Of a stretch of 64,000 bases of DNA, positions 18,164 through 28,535 are shown piece after piece. The DNA is taken from NCBI RefSeq assembly GCF_003946575.1, contig NZ_RHOP01000005.1:143489-207488 (forward strand). The letters run 5' to 3'. Source of the stretch: Companilactobacillus jidongensis (GTDB lineage Bacteria; Bacillota; Bacilli; Lactobacillales; Lactobacillaceae). The notes under the pieces were generated by a model. The model searched no databases. It had not been told where the DNA came from and worked only from the letters and a program-made list of their open reading frames with translations. The position numbers and the translations under genes are program-made. Numbering within the stretch: position 1 is the stretch's first letter; every line of letters starts with the position of its first letter.

Positions 18164-19330
18164 ATGGAATTTATAACCCTTCTGGCTTTAATGCTCTTCC
18201 TAACTTTGATTGTTAGTCACATTTTCAACAAAATGAACCTACCAGCCGTGATTGGGCAGCTGATACTTGGAGTCATTTTGGGTCGTGGACTACTAAATAT
18301 TGTTCAACCGACGCATGAATTAGAGTTATTCGCTAACATTGGCGTTATTATGCTGATGTTTTTGGCGGGACTTGAAAGTGACTTGAATTTATTGCGTAAG
18401 CATTTAGGACCAAGCATTACGGTAGCTATTTTTGGGGTTATTCTTCCAGTTGCTTTGACGCTCGTAACTTCGATTGCATTTGGGATCAATTTGCGTGAAA
18501 GCATCTTCATCTCAGTTGTCTTTGCTGCGACTTCAGTCTCCATCTCAGTTGAAGTTTTGAAGAGTTTGAATTATTTATCGAGTACCTCGGGAACGGTTAT
18601 TTTAGGTGCTGCGGTAGCAGACGATATTTTGGCAATTTCGATTTTAAGTGTTATGTCAGGAACTTTAACCGGGCATTTCTCAATGAAAAAAATCTGGATC
18701 TTATTAGCACTCTGGATCTTATTAGCACTCTGGATCTTATTTGTCATCGTCACATATGTCGCCTATCGTTGGATCGTACCAGAGATCATGCATCTAGCAA
18801 ACTACTTAGAAGCCACACATGCTCCCACTATCACGGCTCTAGTAGTCTGTTTGATCTTCGCTTACTTTGCCGATTGGGTTAAGCTAGATTCTGTTTTAGG
18901 TGCCTTTGTGGCTGGTATTGCAATTTCTAACTCACCTAATTACAACAACAAGATCAATCAAAATATTGAGATTATTGGTTATTCAGTTTTTATTCCAATT
19001 TTCTTTATTAGTATCGGATTGAATCTACAATTTGCTAGTTTAATCAAAGATTTTTGGTTAATTCTACTCTTCACTATTACAGGCATAGTTGGTAAGCTGA
19101 TTGGTGCAGGGTTCGGAGCACGAATCTCCGGATTCGACATGAAAGATTCATACGTTATTGGTTCTGGAATGATTTCTCGTGGTGAAATGGCACTGATAGT
19201 TGCACAGGTTGGATTTAGTGTTCAACTACTATCTGAGGAATATTATTCATCAGTTATTATCAGTATTATCTTGATTACGATTTTGGCACCATTTTTCTTG
19301 AAACACTCTATTAGTAAAAACCCTATATAA
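18164..19330 (+). CDS. CPA2 family monovalent cation:proton antiporter
   Basis: 388 residues, about 12 membrane helices, no C-terminal TrkA/RCK domain. The family is shown by LPAVIGQLILGVILGRGLL at the start, the unwound-helix region LGAAVADDILAISIL carrying the paired acidic residues near residue 160, and FFISIGLNL later. It exchanges Na+ or K+ for protons at the cytoplasmic membrane. An 18-bp tandem repeat inside the gene duplicates a ILLALW hexapeptide in the fifth or sixth helix. It is the second gene of the TetR operon. Confidence 0.88.
   Translation: MEFITLLALMLFLTLIVSHIFNKMNLPAVIGQLILGVILGRGLLNIVQPTHELELFANIGVIMLMFLAGLESDLNLLRKHLGPSITVAIFGVILPVALTLVTSIAFGINLRESIFISVVFAATSVSISVEVLKSLNYLSSTSGTVILGAAVADDILAISILSVMSGTLTGHFSMKKIWILLALWILLALWILFVIVTYVAYRWIVPEIMHLANYLEATHAPTITALVVCLIFAYFADWVKLDSVLGAFVAGIAISNSPNYNNKINQNIEIIGYSVFIPIFFISIGLNLQFASLIKDFWLILLFTITGIVGKLIGAGFGARISGFDMKDSYVIGSGMISRGEMALIVAQVGFSVQLLSEEYYSSVIISIILITILAPFFLKHSISKNPI
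18693..18741 (+). repeat. 18-bp in-frame tandem repeat, 2.7 copies
   Basis: The unit TCTGGATCTTATTAGCAC occurs at 18693-18710 and 18711-18728, with a third partial copy of 13 bases at 18729-18741. The copies are identical, encoding WILLAL-type hexapeptides within a membrane helix of the antiporter. Confidence 0.95.
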
Positions 19331-19418
19331 TCTTATCAGTACCACCTATTTGATAAAAAGATATATAATGGTAGCGTAAACAATTTTTCAATCAACTATT
19401 ATGAAGGAGAAGGTTATT

Positions 19419-20606
19419 ATGGCACATATTTTAGTATTAGGCGCTGGATACGGTGGGTTAACGGCCGCTCGTGACCTTGCCAAATCAACACCAGCAGGAA
19501 CACAAATCGACTTAGTAGATAAAAATGCATTGCACGTTGAAAAAACTGGACTACACATGATTGCAGCAGGTACAACAAGAGCAGATGCTGTTAGTTTTGA
19601 TATTCGTTCTGTTCTCCCTTCAAGCGTCAACTTCATTCAAGCAACGGTCAAAAACCTTGATCTCGATAACAAGACAGTTCAATTCGATGATCACGATGAT
19701 ATTACTTATGATTATATTGTCGTAGCTCTTGGTTTCCGTTCAGAAGACTTTGGCCTAGAAGGTGCTAGTGATAACGCCCTCATCCTCCAAGACTTAGACA
19801 CAGCCAAAAATATATATAAAACAATGAACAAAAATATCGCTAATTACAAAGAATCACAAGATCCAGCTGACTTAAGTATCGTTGTTTGTGGTGCTGGATT
19901 TACTGGTATCGAAATTCTTGGGGAACTAGTAGATACTGTTAAGATCCTCAAAGCCAAATATGGCGTTCCTGAAATTAAAGTTACATGTCTAGAAATGGCC
20001 ACAAGAATTCTTCCTATGTTTGACGAGAACCTTGCTAGTTATGCTGTTTCATACCTTGAAAAAAATGGCATCAAGCTTCTAACCGGTGCTAAGATCACTA
20101 AGATCGAGCCTAAAGCTGTTGTTTATATGGACGGCGACACCGAGAAAAAGGTCGAAGGAAGCACAATTCTTTGGACCGTTGGTGTCAGTGGTAGTGATGT
20201 TATCAAAGATTCCGGCATTGAAGCTAGAAGAAACCGTGTCATGACGACATCGTTCCTTAATCTTGAAGATCACCCTGAAGCATTCTTCATCGGTGATGAT
20301 TCAGCTATGATCCCTGAAGGACAAGAACGTCCATTACCAACAACTGGACAACTCGCTTCAGCTGAAGGTGTTTCTGTAGCTAACAATATCGGTGCAGCTT
20401 TGAGCGGTGCAGAACTCAAACCATTCGTCTACAACTCACTTGGTACTATTGCTTCACTTGGACAAAACCACGGTATCGCTGAAATCTTGAGCAAAGGTTA
20501 TAAGTTCAAGGGCCACACAGCTTCACTACTCAAACATCTCTCAGGAGACAGAAGTTTGATGGAAGTTGCCGGACTCAAGACAGCTATCAAGAAGGGTACA
20601 ATTTAA
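19419..20606 (+). CDS. ndh: Type 2 NADH dehydrogenase (NDH-2)
   Basis: 395 residues, single-subunit flavoprotein that passes electrons from NADH to menaquinone without pumping protons. It has two dinucleotide-binding folds: LGAGYGGLTAARDL at residues 5-18 for FAD and CGAGFTGIEILGEL near 160 for NADH, plus FFIGDDSAM near 290 closing the FAD site and a C-terminal amphipathic region. AAGGAGAAGG precedes the ATG at 19419; the frame extends back to 19401 through that site. With CydAB and MenA it completes a minimal respiratory chain. Half-sites TTATCA and TGATAA lie 12 bp apart at 19333-19356. Confidence 0.93.
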   Translation: MAHILVLGAGYGGLTAARDLAKSTPAGTQIDLVDKNALHVEKTGLHMIAAGTTRADAVSFDIRSVLPSSVNFIQATVKNLDLDNKTVQFDDHDDITYDYIVVALGFRSEDFGLEGASDNALILQDLDTAKNIYKTMNKNIANYKESQDPADLSIVVCGAGFTGIEILGELVDTVKILKAKYGVPEIKVTCLEMATRILPMFDENLASYAVSYLEKNGIKLLTGAKITKIEPKAVVYMDGDTEKKVEGSTILWTVGVSGSDVIKDSGIEARRNRVMTTSFLNLEDHPEAFFIGDDSAMIPEGQERPLPTTGQLASAEGVSVANNIGAALSGAELKPFVYNSLGTIASLGQNHGIAEILSKGYKFKGHTASLLKHLSGDRSLMEVAGLKTAIKKGTI

Positions 20607-20619
20607 TTTATAAACTACA

Positions 20620-20645
20620 AAAGATCTCTTTAGAGGTCTTTTTTT
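20620..20645 (+). terminator. Rho-independent terminator after ndh
   Basis: Stem AAAGATCT/AGGTCTTT with one G-T pair, a 6-base loop and a T tract. Confidence 0.8.
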
Positions 20646-20749
20646 GTTGTCAAATTGACATTTCGTATTATCATAACTAATTCAGTCTATTTAAATTGTT
20701 TTATTAATAGAAAGATATTAACATCTTTGGTAAATGTGAGGTGATATTC

Positions 20750-21517
20750 ATGTCAGTCAAAAAAACACAACACTGCATCATATGCCAAAATCGCTTTTCT
20801 CCAACGGAGGGTCTTTTTTTAAGAGATTTGAACACGACCCTTCAACAGGAAATAAAGCATAAAAATGACTTTGCAAAAGATTCCAGTTTCATTTGCCTTC
20901 GTGACTTACAAATCATTCGACTCACAAATATGCAGAATGTCATCGATCATGATCTAGAGATCGACCGTCGCATGAATTCTGAACTGCAAAAAGAATTGTC
21001 GAAGGATACTTATGAGATCCGTAATTTAAATGATACTATTCATGGCAAACTTACCCGCGGTCAAAAATTATCAGATGCCGTCGCCAGATTCGGTGGTAGC
21101 TGGGGATTTATTATTACCTTTGTCATTATTCTGATCGTCTGGATGGCAATTAATATTGTTCACTTATTCGGAATTAACTTCGACCCCTATCCGTTTATCT
21201 TACTCAATTTGTTCTTAAGCTGTATTGCTGCCATTCAGGCACCAATTATTATGATGAGTCAAAATCGTCAGGCCGATCGTGATAGATTCGATGCTGAAAA
21301 TGACTACCGGACTAACAGCAAATCTGAAAAAGAAATCAGTGTTCTTCATGAAAAATTTGATCAATTAAATGAGGTCCAATGGCCTCACTTGATAGATATC
21401 CAAAAAATGCAGATTGAAGTATTGAGTGAACTGGAAAATGAAATTCAATCCTTGAAGGATGAACAACATCGGCAAAACAATCCTAACCATCTGCGGCACC
21501 AAAGGAAAAATTTATAG
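20750..21517 (+). CDS. DUF1003 family membrane protein
   Basis: 255 residues. The N-terminus has a CIICQNRF knuckle and a later FICLRDL, which could form a small metal site. Two membrane helices follow (about 115-138 and 145-170) joined by the typical DUF1003 stretch INFDPYPFILLNLFLSCIAAIQAPIIMMSQNRQ, and the C-terminus is a coiled coil. The family is widespread, of unknown role. The site GAGGTGAT ahead of 20750 decides against the GTG at 20741. It is 68 bp ahead of kup with no terminator between, so cotranscription is likely. Confidence 0.87.
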   Translation: MSVKKTQHCIICQNRFSPTEGLFLRDLNTTLQQEIKHKNDFAKDSSFICLRDLQIIRLTNMQNVIDHDLEIDRRMNSELQKELSKDTYEIRNLNDTIHGKLTRGQKLSDAVARFGGSWGFIITFVIILIVWMAINIVHLFGINFDPYPFILLNLFLSCIAAIQAPIIMMSQNRQADRDRFDAENDYRTNSKSEKEISVLHEKFDQLNEVQWPHLIDIQKMQIEVLSELENEIQSLKDEQHRQNNPNHLRHQRKNL

Positions 21518-21584
21518 TGCTCTTTTATTGTTATTTTTATAATTTCAGACTAGTATCACCTTTGCAGATTAGGAGGATTAGATA

Positions 21585-23600
21585 ATGAAAAAAACGACAT
21601 CCTCATTTTCAAAATTAGGTATGCTGATAACTTTGGGAATCGTTTATGGTGACATTGGTACCTCACCACTCTACGTTATGAACGCTATAATCAACGATGC
21701 TGGTAAAATGAAAGAAGCTGTTCCTGAATATATCATTGGCAGTATTTCGCTGATCTTTTGGACTTTGATGCTGATCACTACGATCAAATATATCTGTATT
21801 GCAATGAAAGCTGATAACCACAGTGAAGGTGGTATCTTCGCCTTATTTGCACTGGTACGATCCAAGAAATGGTTGATTATCCCCGCTCTAATTGGCGGTT
21901 CTGCCCTCTTAGCTGATGGCACACTAACTCCTGCTGTTACCGTCACTTCGGCAATGGAAGGCCTCAAGGGGCAATCACTAGGTAACTTCACTATGTCCAA
22001 CGATCAAAGCGTTATTCTGATCATGGTCACAGTTATTCTGTTGACTATCTTCGTCATTCAGAAGTTTGGTACCGATCGGATCGGTAAATCATTTGGACCC
22101 ATTATGCTGATCTGGTTCAGTTTCATCGGTATCATGGGACTGATAAATATCACTAGTGACTGGACCGTTTTACGCGCCCTATCACCAATTTATGCAATCA
22201 AGATTCTGACCAGTCCAGTCAATCACGTTGGAATATTTATTCTTGGTAGTGTCTTCCTAGCCACGACTGGTGCCGAAGCGCTGTATTCCGATATGGGACA
22301 AGTGGGTAAGTATAACATCTACGCTACGTGGCCATTTGTTTACACCATGCTGATGCTCAATTACTTGGGTCAAGGTGCTTGGGTCATGTCACATTATTTG
22401 GACAAACAATACATGAACCTAAATACAATCAATCCGTTCTACGAAATGCTACCTGGACAAACAAAAATATTTGCTATTCTGATTGCGACAATGGCAGCTA
22501 TCATCGCCTCTCAAGCTTTGATTACTGGTTCGTATACACTGGTCGAAGAAGCCATTGGCCTCAAGATACTACCCCGATTAAGGGTCAAATTTCCCGGCGA
22601 TAGTAAGAGCCAACTCTATATCGGATCAGTTAATTGGTTACTATGCTTAGTGACACTTGGCATCGTCTGGAGTTTTAGGACTTCCGAACACATGGAGGCC
22701 GCTTATGGACTTGCCATCACCTTGACAATGTTAATGACAACGATCCTATTGCATCAATTCATCATCATGAAAAAGCATCCCATCGCTGCAACAATTTTTG
22801 TCAGCTTCTTCTTCACACTCGAGACTCTCTTCTTTATTTCTAGCTTAGTAAAATTCGTTCATGGCGGTTATATTACCGTAATTATCACGACAATCATTCT
22901 AATGATCATGGTCGTTTGGTACTTCGGTAACAAGCGTCGTGATATGTACTTGGATGAAAGCCAGTCCGTCTCACTACTCAATTACATTCCCCAACTGGAA
23001 AAATTGAGTAACGATGAACGTGTACCACTATATGCGACTAACCTAGTCTTCTTGAACCGGATCGGGTCAGACTATTCCATCAAACGTTCGATCATCTATT
23101 CGATTCTTGATCAAGAACCTAAACGTGCCAAAGTCTACTGGTTCATCACCGTTAATCAAACGGACAAGCCTTATGAATGTAACTATAATGTCGATATGAT
23201 GGATACCAGAAATGTCGTCAATGTTCAACTGAATCTAGGATTCAAGAAGTCACAACATGTTAATATTTATATTCGTCAAATCGTCAACGGTTTGATGACT
23301 GATCACGTAATTGATTCACAGACACCTGATTATTCTATGATGCCAGATCGCCGTGTCGGATCATTCAAATTCGTTATCCTAAACGAACAATTCCAAGATC
23401 TTGGTGCTCAGGAGCATATGAATAGCTGGGACAGATACTTGATTGGTGGACGTATCCTCTTACAAAACCTTACCTTGTCACCGGCCATGTGGTATGGCTT
23501 AGAATTCAGTGATGTTACCGAGGAAAAAGTTCCACTATTCTTGGGCAGTCACATCGATCATTATTTGGTCAAAAAACAAGTTAGAAACATAAAAAAATAA
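21585..23600 (+). CDS. kup: Kup family potassium uptake transporter
   Basis: 671 residues: twelve hydrophobic helices in the first ~450, then a cytoplasmic domain of ~220. The diagnostic start [21 protein letters not shown] and the segments [16 protein letters not shown] and [19 protein letters not shown] match Kup, a K+/H+ symporter. An AGGAGGA site precedes the ATG. Uptake through Kup is known to be restrained by c-di-AMP in lactococci; the c-di-AMP hydrolase GdpP is encoded at 53.6 kb in this window. No c-di-AMP riboswitch fits in the 67-bp leader. Confidence 0.95.
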   Translation: MKKTTSSFSKLGMLITLGIVYGDIGTSPLYVMNAIINDAGKMKEAVPEYIIGSISLIFWTLMLITTIKYICIAMKADNHSEGGIFALFALVRSKKWLIIPALIGGSALLADGTLTPAVTVTSAMEGLKGQSLGNFTMSNDQSVILIMVTVILLTIFVIQKFGTDRIGKSFGPIMLIWFSFIGIMGLINITSDWTVLRALSPIYAIKILTSPVNHVGIFILGSVFLATTGAEALYSDMGQVGKYNIYATWPFVYTMLMLNYLGQGAWVMSHYLDKQYMNLNTINPFYEMLPGQTKIFAILIATMAAIIASQALITGSYTLVEEAIGLKILPRLRVKFPGDSKSQLYIGSVNWLLCLVTLGIVWSFRTSEHMEAAYGLAITLTMLMTTILLHQFIIMKKHPIAATIFVSFFFTLETLFFISSLVKFVHGGYITVIITTIILMIMVVWYFGNKRRDMYLDESQSVSLLNYIPQLEKLSNDERVPLYATNLVFLNRIGSDYSIKRSIIYSILDQEPKRAKVYWFITVNQTDKPYECNYNVDMMDTRNVVNVQLNLGFKKSQHVNIYIRQIVNGLMTDHVIDSQTPDYSMMPDRRVGSFKFVILNEQFQDLGAQEHMNSWDRYLIGGRILLQNLTLSPAMWYGLEFSDVTEEKVPLFLGSHIDHYLVKKQVRNIKK

Positions 23601-23626
23601 ACTTCCAAATGGAAGTTTATTTTTTT
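23595..23626. terminator. Bidirectional terminator
   Basis: A 12-bp stem AAATAAACTTCC/GGAAGTTTATTT with a 4-base loop ends kup and, on the other strand, lies just after the nicotinamidase stop. Confidence 0.88.
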
Positions 23627-23629
23627 GCA

Positions 23630-24187
23630 CTATTTTACGATTTTAGCTCCTAATACTTTTTCAAAATGTTCCATCGCCCAGTCATGACCAGCTTGATTGA
23701 ATGATGCCACGCATGAACTGTGAATTACTAACTTGTAGTTCAAGTTATAAGCGTCGATTGCCGTGTGTAAGACACAAATGTCAGTACAGACACCAGCTAA
23801 GTGCAACGTATCAACGTCACGCTCACGAAGTCTAATATCTAGGTCAGTGCCGGCAAAAGCACTGTAACGAGTCTTAGGAAATTGTTTGATGTTATCCTCG
23901 TCGCGGTGCTTCTCATACCAAGGCTTAACCTCACCATATAATTCCCTACCCCATGTATCTTCAACATTGTGAGCTGGGAAAAGCTTGGACTCTGGATGAT
24001 ACTGATCAAATGGAATGTGCAAATCAGTTGGCAGCCAAACCCAATCATCATTTTTGCGCATGTTTTCAGCTAGTTTTATGATATTTGGCTCAATAGCTTG
24101 GCCGGCTTCTCCACAAGTCAATGCACCTTTGTCCGCTACAAAATCGTTCGTGTAATCAATAATAAGTAAAGCTTCATGTGATGCCAT
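23630..24187 (-). CDS. pncA: Nicotinamidase / isochorismatase family cysteine hydrolase
   Basis: 185 residues. The catalytic triad of the family is visible: Asp in LLIIDYTNDF (residue 11), Lys in KTRYSAFAGTD (near 105) and Cys in LAGVCTDICVLHTA (near 133). The metal-site histidine motif is DLHIPFDQYHPES. The enzyme deamidates nicotinamide to nicotinate in the NAD salvage pathway. It is a single-gene unit, divergent from cas9. Confidence 0.88.
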   Translation of the reverse strand: MASHEALLIIDYTNDFVADKGALTCGEAGQAIEPNIIKLAENMRKNDDWVWLPTDLHIPFDQYHPESKLFPAHNVEDTWGRELYGEVKPWYEKHRDEDNIKQFPKTRYSAFAGTDLDIRLRERDVDTLHLAGVCTDICVLHTAIDAYNLNYKLVIHSSCVASFNQAGHDWAMEHFEKVLGAKIVK

Positions 24188-24356
24188 GTTTATCCCTACT
24201 TTCTTATTTGTTACCTTTGATTATTGATGGATATTGGAGATATGTCAAACCTTAGGTAAAAAAAACATTATTTCCCATAAAAACACGTAAAACATTTTCA
24301 GTTTTGATAGAATTAAAGTGTTTTAGTACTTGTTACAAACTAGGAGGGAACAAGTT

Positions 24357-27300
24357 ATGAATAGAAAAACAACCAAATTTAACATTGGGTTAGATATTGG
24401 TACCGGCTCTGTTGGCTGGGCAGTTACGGATAATAATTATAATTTATTGCATGCAAAAAAGAAAAACCTTTGGGGAGTACGTTTATTCAATACAGCAGAG
24501 ACTGCTGCCGAAAGACGTTCAAATCGCTCAGCTAGAAGACGTTACCGAAGACGCCGTAATCGTTTAAACTGGTTAGATGAAATATTTGCGGACGAATTAT
24601 TTAAAGCTGATCCAGGTTTTTTGAATCGCATGAAATACACTTGGATATCTAAGAAGGATAAAACAAGAACTCGTGATGAATATAATTTATTTATTGATAA
24701 AGGATTCAATGACAAAACATATTTTGACAAATATCCCACTATTTTTCATCTTAGAAAACATTTAATTGAAGATACACAAAAAGCTGATATTCGTTTGGTT
24801 TATTTAGTAATTCATAATATTTTAAAATACCGTGGTAACTTCACATATGAACACCAAAACTTCGATGTTTCAAAAATGAACAAAGGACTTGAAAATACCT
24901 TATTAGAACTAAATCAATCATTAGATCAATTTGGTCTAAGCCTACCTGAAGGAGTAAATTTTAAAAAAATTAGTGAAATTTTACTTGAGAAAAACTGGAG
25001 CCCTAGTCATAAGGTCAGTGATATCCTAACTTTGGTGAATCCTGAAAAGGATATGAAGCAGTTATATAAACAAGTATTTACATTATTGGTTGGTAACAAA
25101 GCAGATTTGACTAAATTATTCGATATTGAATCCACTGATAAAATATCTATTAGTTTTTCTTCAAATACAATTGAGACTGAGCTTAGCGATACCCAAGAAA
25201 AATTAACCGATGAACAATATTCTATAATTGAATTAGCAAATCCTATTTATAGCACAATTGTTTTAAATGATATCCTCAATGGTGAAACTTATTTGAGCTT
25301 TGCCCAGGTTATCAAGTACGAGTCCCATCATGAAGACTTAATGCAACTTAAGACATTATGGAGAAATGACGAAGATTCTGCTGCTGTTAAAAAAGCACGA
25401 ATCGCCTACGATAAATATCTTGATGATGGTAAATACAATCTTGATGATTTCTATAAAGACATTAAAAAATATCTATCGACAAAAGATGATACCTATTCTC
25501 AAACCTCTTTAGAGAAAATCGAAAAACGTCAATATCTATTAAAACAAAGAACAAGCGAAAATGGAGTTATTCCATTCCAACTTAACGAAAATGAATTACT
25601 TAAAATAATTGACAATCAATCACAGTACTATCCATTCTTGAAGGAAAACAAAGATAAAATTCTATCATTAATTAACTTTAGAATTCCATACTACGTCGGA
25701 CCTCTTCAATGTAAAGATAAGAGTGATTTTGCTTGGATGGAAAGAAAAGCTGATGGACCAATTCGTCCATGGAACTTTGATGAAAAGGTTGACCGTGAAA
25801 AATCGTCAAATAACTTTATTCGTCGTATGACTGCCACAGATACTTACTTGATTGGTGAACCAGTTGTACCTAAGTACAGCCTAATATATCAAAAGTACGA
25901 AGTATTAAGTGAACTTAATAATGTCAGAATTAAGAGTACTGGTGAAGAGTCTGACAACGGAGAGAGATTATCCGTTGAAGTAAAACAGCGTATCTACAAT
26001 GAGCTATTTAAGAAACACACTACAGTATCCACAAAACGTCTCAAAGATTGGTTGATTAAAGAAAGCTATTATTCAGCACCTGAAGTTCATGGATTATCCG
26101 ATAAAACCAAGTTTTTATCTAGTCTGTCCTCATATCGTAAACTAGTTCCAATATTCGGTAGTGATTTTGTTGATGACAATAAAAATCTTAAGCATTTAGA
26201 AGAAGTTATTGAATGGCAAACTGTTTTTGAAGATCGACAAATTCTTAAATTGAAGCTTAAAAATTCCGGTCTATATACTGACGAACAAATCAATAAATTA
26301 GCCTCTATTCGTTATCAAGGTTGGGGACGATTTTCTAACAAATTGCTTACACAATTATTCATTGAGACGAAGATTGGTAACGAACACCAACCAAGTGAGC
26401 ATTCAATTATCGATTTGATGTGGCAAACAAAGAGTAATTTTATGGAAATTATTCGTGATGATAAATATAATTTTGAAGAACAAATCAAACATAATAATGT
26501 TGGGGATGCTGATAATAAAAAGCCACTCGATCTCGTCAATGAATTACCTGGTTCCCCCGCTTTAAAACGTGGTATTTGGCAAGCCATCGTCATTGTTCAA
26601 GAACTATCTAAGTTTATGAAACATGCTCCTGAACATATCTTTATTGAATTCACACGTGACGATAAAGATAGTACAATTACTAATTCCAGATATAAACAAT
26701 TAGAAAAGAAATATAAAGAATTAGCAGACATCACTAGAAACTTAGCATCTGAATTAAAAAACGCATTATACCCTACCGATGATTTAAAAAATCTGATGAA
26801 AGACAAAAAAAACGCTCTATCAAACGAGCGACTAATGTTGTATTTCTCACAAATGGGTAAGAGCTTATATAGCAATGCAGAAATCGATATCAATCGTTTA
26901 TTCACAACAGATTATCAGGTCGATCACATTTTGCCACAGTCCTATATCAAGGACGATTCACTTGAAAATAAAGCACTTGTTAAAGCCAATGAAAATCAAA
27001 GAAAATTAGATGATCTACTCTTACCAAATGATGTCATTGTAAATAACACTAACCGCTGGCAATATCTCAAGGAAGCCGGTCTAATGGGACCTAAAAAGTT
27101 TGCCAATTTAACTAGAACACAGGTTACTGAACGACAACAAGAAGGCTTCATCAATCGTCAATTAGTTCAGACTTCACAAATGGTTAAGAACGTTGCCAAT
27201 ATTCTCGATAGTATTTACCCAGATACACAAATTATCGAAACACGTGCTGGATTAGGAATGGGATTCCGTGATGCTTTCAGTCATCTTAATAAGGAAACCT

Positions 27301-28424
27301 ACCACTACGAACATCCTGAATTCGTAAAAAATAGAAATGTCAACGATTTTCATCATGCTCAAGATGCATATATTTCAACAATTGTTGGAACCTATCAATT
27401 GAAAAAATATCCACGTGATAACATGCGACTTGCTTTTGATGCTTATTCTAAGTTCTTCGAAGACTTGAAGAAAGAGGCCAGAAAGAAAGACGGTAAGGTT
27501 CCCCTTTATTCACGTAATGGATTTATTATTGGTTCAATGTTCAATGGTAAGACTCAAGTTAATAAGCAAAATGGTGAAATTATTTGGGATCAAAAGATCA
27601 AAGATAATATCAGTAAGACATTTAAATTCAAGCAATATAACATTACTAAGCAGACTCATATCTATGATGGTGCTTTGTATAATGCTACGATTCAAGCTCC
27701 TGATGACAAAAAGAAACTTATACCCCTTAAGAAAGGCGTGGACCCTTATATTTATGGTGGATATACTAGTGATAAACCTTCGTACTCTACATTAGTCAAC
27801 ATAGATGACAAGAAAAAACTAGTTAATATCCCTGTGCGTATTGCTCACGAAATTGACGCTGGTAGGATCAATAAACTCCAGTGGATTTCTGACAATACTA
27901 AGCATAAGAAAGAAATTGAGATTTTGATAAATAAGGTACCTATTGGACAAATTGTTGAGAGCTCTGACAAAGGATTAGTTTCTCTACCATCGGGTACAGA
28001 AATGATAAACAATAAACAACTAGTCATGTCATATGGTGAATCCGCACTATTATCTCTATTGGAACATTCCACATTGGATAACTACAGATTCATCCTCGGT
28101 TGTTATGATGATAATTTCATAAAAAATATATATATGAATATATTGTCCAAAATGGAAAATTTCTATCCCGGATATCAAAGTGAATTTAAACGATTTACAG
28201 AAAATATTAACGCTATGGATCAAGTACCTGAAGAAAAACAAGTATCTGTAATAGAGCAAATATTGAATCTGCTTCATGCTAATTCAACTAATGCAAAATT
28301 GAAATTTGGTAATATAAAGAATCAAGCATTTGGTAGAAAAATGAATGGTTACGAATTTTCAAACTCAGACTTTATATACCAATCACCAACAGGTCTATAT
28401 GAATCAAAAATTCACATAGATTAG
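24357..28424 (+). CDS. cas9: CRISPR-associated endonuclease Cas9, type II-A
   Basis: 1355 residues, typical for subtype II-A. Catalytic residues all appear intact: RuvC-I Asp13 in IGLDIGTGSVGWAV, the arginine-rich bridge helix (RSARRRYRRRRNRLN), RuvC-II Glu764 in IFIEFTR, HNH His857 in YQVDHILPQSY, and RuvC-III His1000/Asp1003 in NDFHHAQDAYIS. It cleaves DNA guided by crRNA paired with tracrRNA. The frame opens at TTG 24330, but AGGAGGG nine bases before the ATG at 24357 fixes the start. The upstream promoter is unclear; a weak TAGAAT box lies at 24308-24313. Confidence 0.98.
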   Translation: MNRKTTKFNIGLDIGTGSVGWAVTDNNYNLLHAKKKNLWGVRLFNTAETAAERRSNRSARRRYRRRRNRLNWLDEIFADELFKADPGFLNRMKYTWISKKDKTRTRDEYNLFIDKGFNDKTYFDKYPTIFHLRKHLIEDTQKADIRLVYLVIHNILKYRGNFTYEHQNFDVSKMNKGLENTLLELNQSLDQFGLSLPEGVNFKKISEILLEKNWSPSHKVSDILTLVNPEKDMKQLYKQVFTLLVGNKADLTKLFDIESTDKISISFSSNTIETELSDTQEKLTDEQYSIIELANPIYSTIVLNDILNGETYLSFAQVIKYESHHEDLMQLKTLWRNDEDSAAVKKARIAYDKYLDDGKYNLDDFYKDIKKYLSTKDDTYSQTSLEKIEKRQYLLKQRTSENGVIPFQLNENELLKIIDNQSQYYPFLKENKDKILSLINFRIPYYVGPLQCKDKSDFAWMERKADGPIRPWNFDEKVDREKSSNNFIRRMTATDTYLIGEPVVPKYSLIYQKYEVLSELNNVRIKSTGEESDNGERLSVEVKQRIYNELFKKHTTVSTKRLKDWLIKESYYSAPEVHGLSDKTKFLSSLSSYRKLVPIFGSDFVDDNKNLKHLEEVIEWQTVFEDRQILKLKLKNSGLYTDEQINKLASIRYQGWGRFSNKLLTQLFIETKIGNEHQPSEHSIIDLMWQTKSNFMEIIRDDKYNFEEQIKHNNVGDADNKKPLDLVNELPGSPALKRGIWQAIVIVQELSKFMKHAPEHIFIEFTRDDKDSTITNSRYKQLEKKYKELADITRNLASELKNALYPTDDLKNLMKDKKNALSNERLMLYFSQMGKSLYSNAEIDINRLFTTDYQVDHILPQSYIKDDSLENKALVKANENQRKLDDLLLPNDVIVNNTNRWQYLKEAGLMGPKKFANLTRTQVTERQQEGFINRQLVQTSQMVKNVANILDSIYPDTQIIETRAGLGMGFRDAFSHLNKETYHYEHPEFVKNRNVNDFHHAQDAYISTIVGTYQLKKYPRDNMRLAFDAYSKFFEDLKKEARKKDGKVPLYSRNGFIIGSMFNGKTQVNKQNGEIIWDQKIKDNISKTFKFKQYNITKQTHIYDGALYNATIQAPDDKKKLIPLKKGVDPYIYGGYTSDKPSYSTLVNIDDKKKLVNIPVRIAHEIDAGRINKLQWISDNTKHKKEIEILINKVPIGQIVESSDKGLVSLPSGTEMINNKQLVMSYGESALLSLLEHSTLDNYRFILGCYDDNFIKNIYMNILSKMENFYPGYQSEFKRFTENINAMDQVPEEKQVSVIEQILNLLHANSTNAKLKFGNIKNQAFGRKMNGYEFSNSDFIYQSPTGLYESKIHID

Positions 28425-28436
28425 CCAAAAAAGGGC

Positions 28437-28529
28437 AAAAAAAATAGCCCCCACGCGGGAGCAGTCAATTAAGACTATTTAACATAAATGTTGATTTTAA
28501 CTTAGTACGCCATTTCATGTAGTTTGAAC
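28437..28529 (-). ncRNA. tracrRNA, encoded antisense between cas9 and cas1
   Basis: On the plus strand, 28506-28529 reads almost like the CRISPR repeat (GTACGCCATTTCATGTAGTT), so the minus-strand transcript is the anti-repeat. After it the RNA continues with AAGTTAAAAT, exactly the lower-stem segment known from S. pyogenes tracrRNA, then three hairpins: nexus-like AACAT/ATGTT (28481-28492), AGTC/GACT (28463-28476), and a GC-rich terminator stem (28447-28462) followed by an eight-U tract. Its own promoter lies at 28536-28564. The RNA runs toward the 3' end of cas9, opposite to the cas genes. The ends are estimated. Confidence 0.92.
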
Positions 28530-28535
28530 AAGTTC

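Noticed and set aside
21518..21584. c-di-AMP riboswitch before kup
   Set aside because: Only 67 bp are available and no aptamer-like structure is visible.
24319..24335. GTTTTAG followed by TAC upstream of cas9, like the start of the CRISPR repeat
   Set aside because: Only about ten bases match and a gap is needed; too little for a degenerate repeat or a self-targeting regulator.
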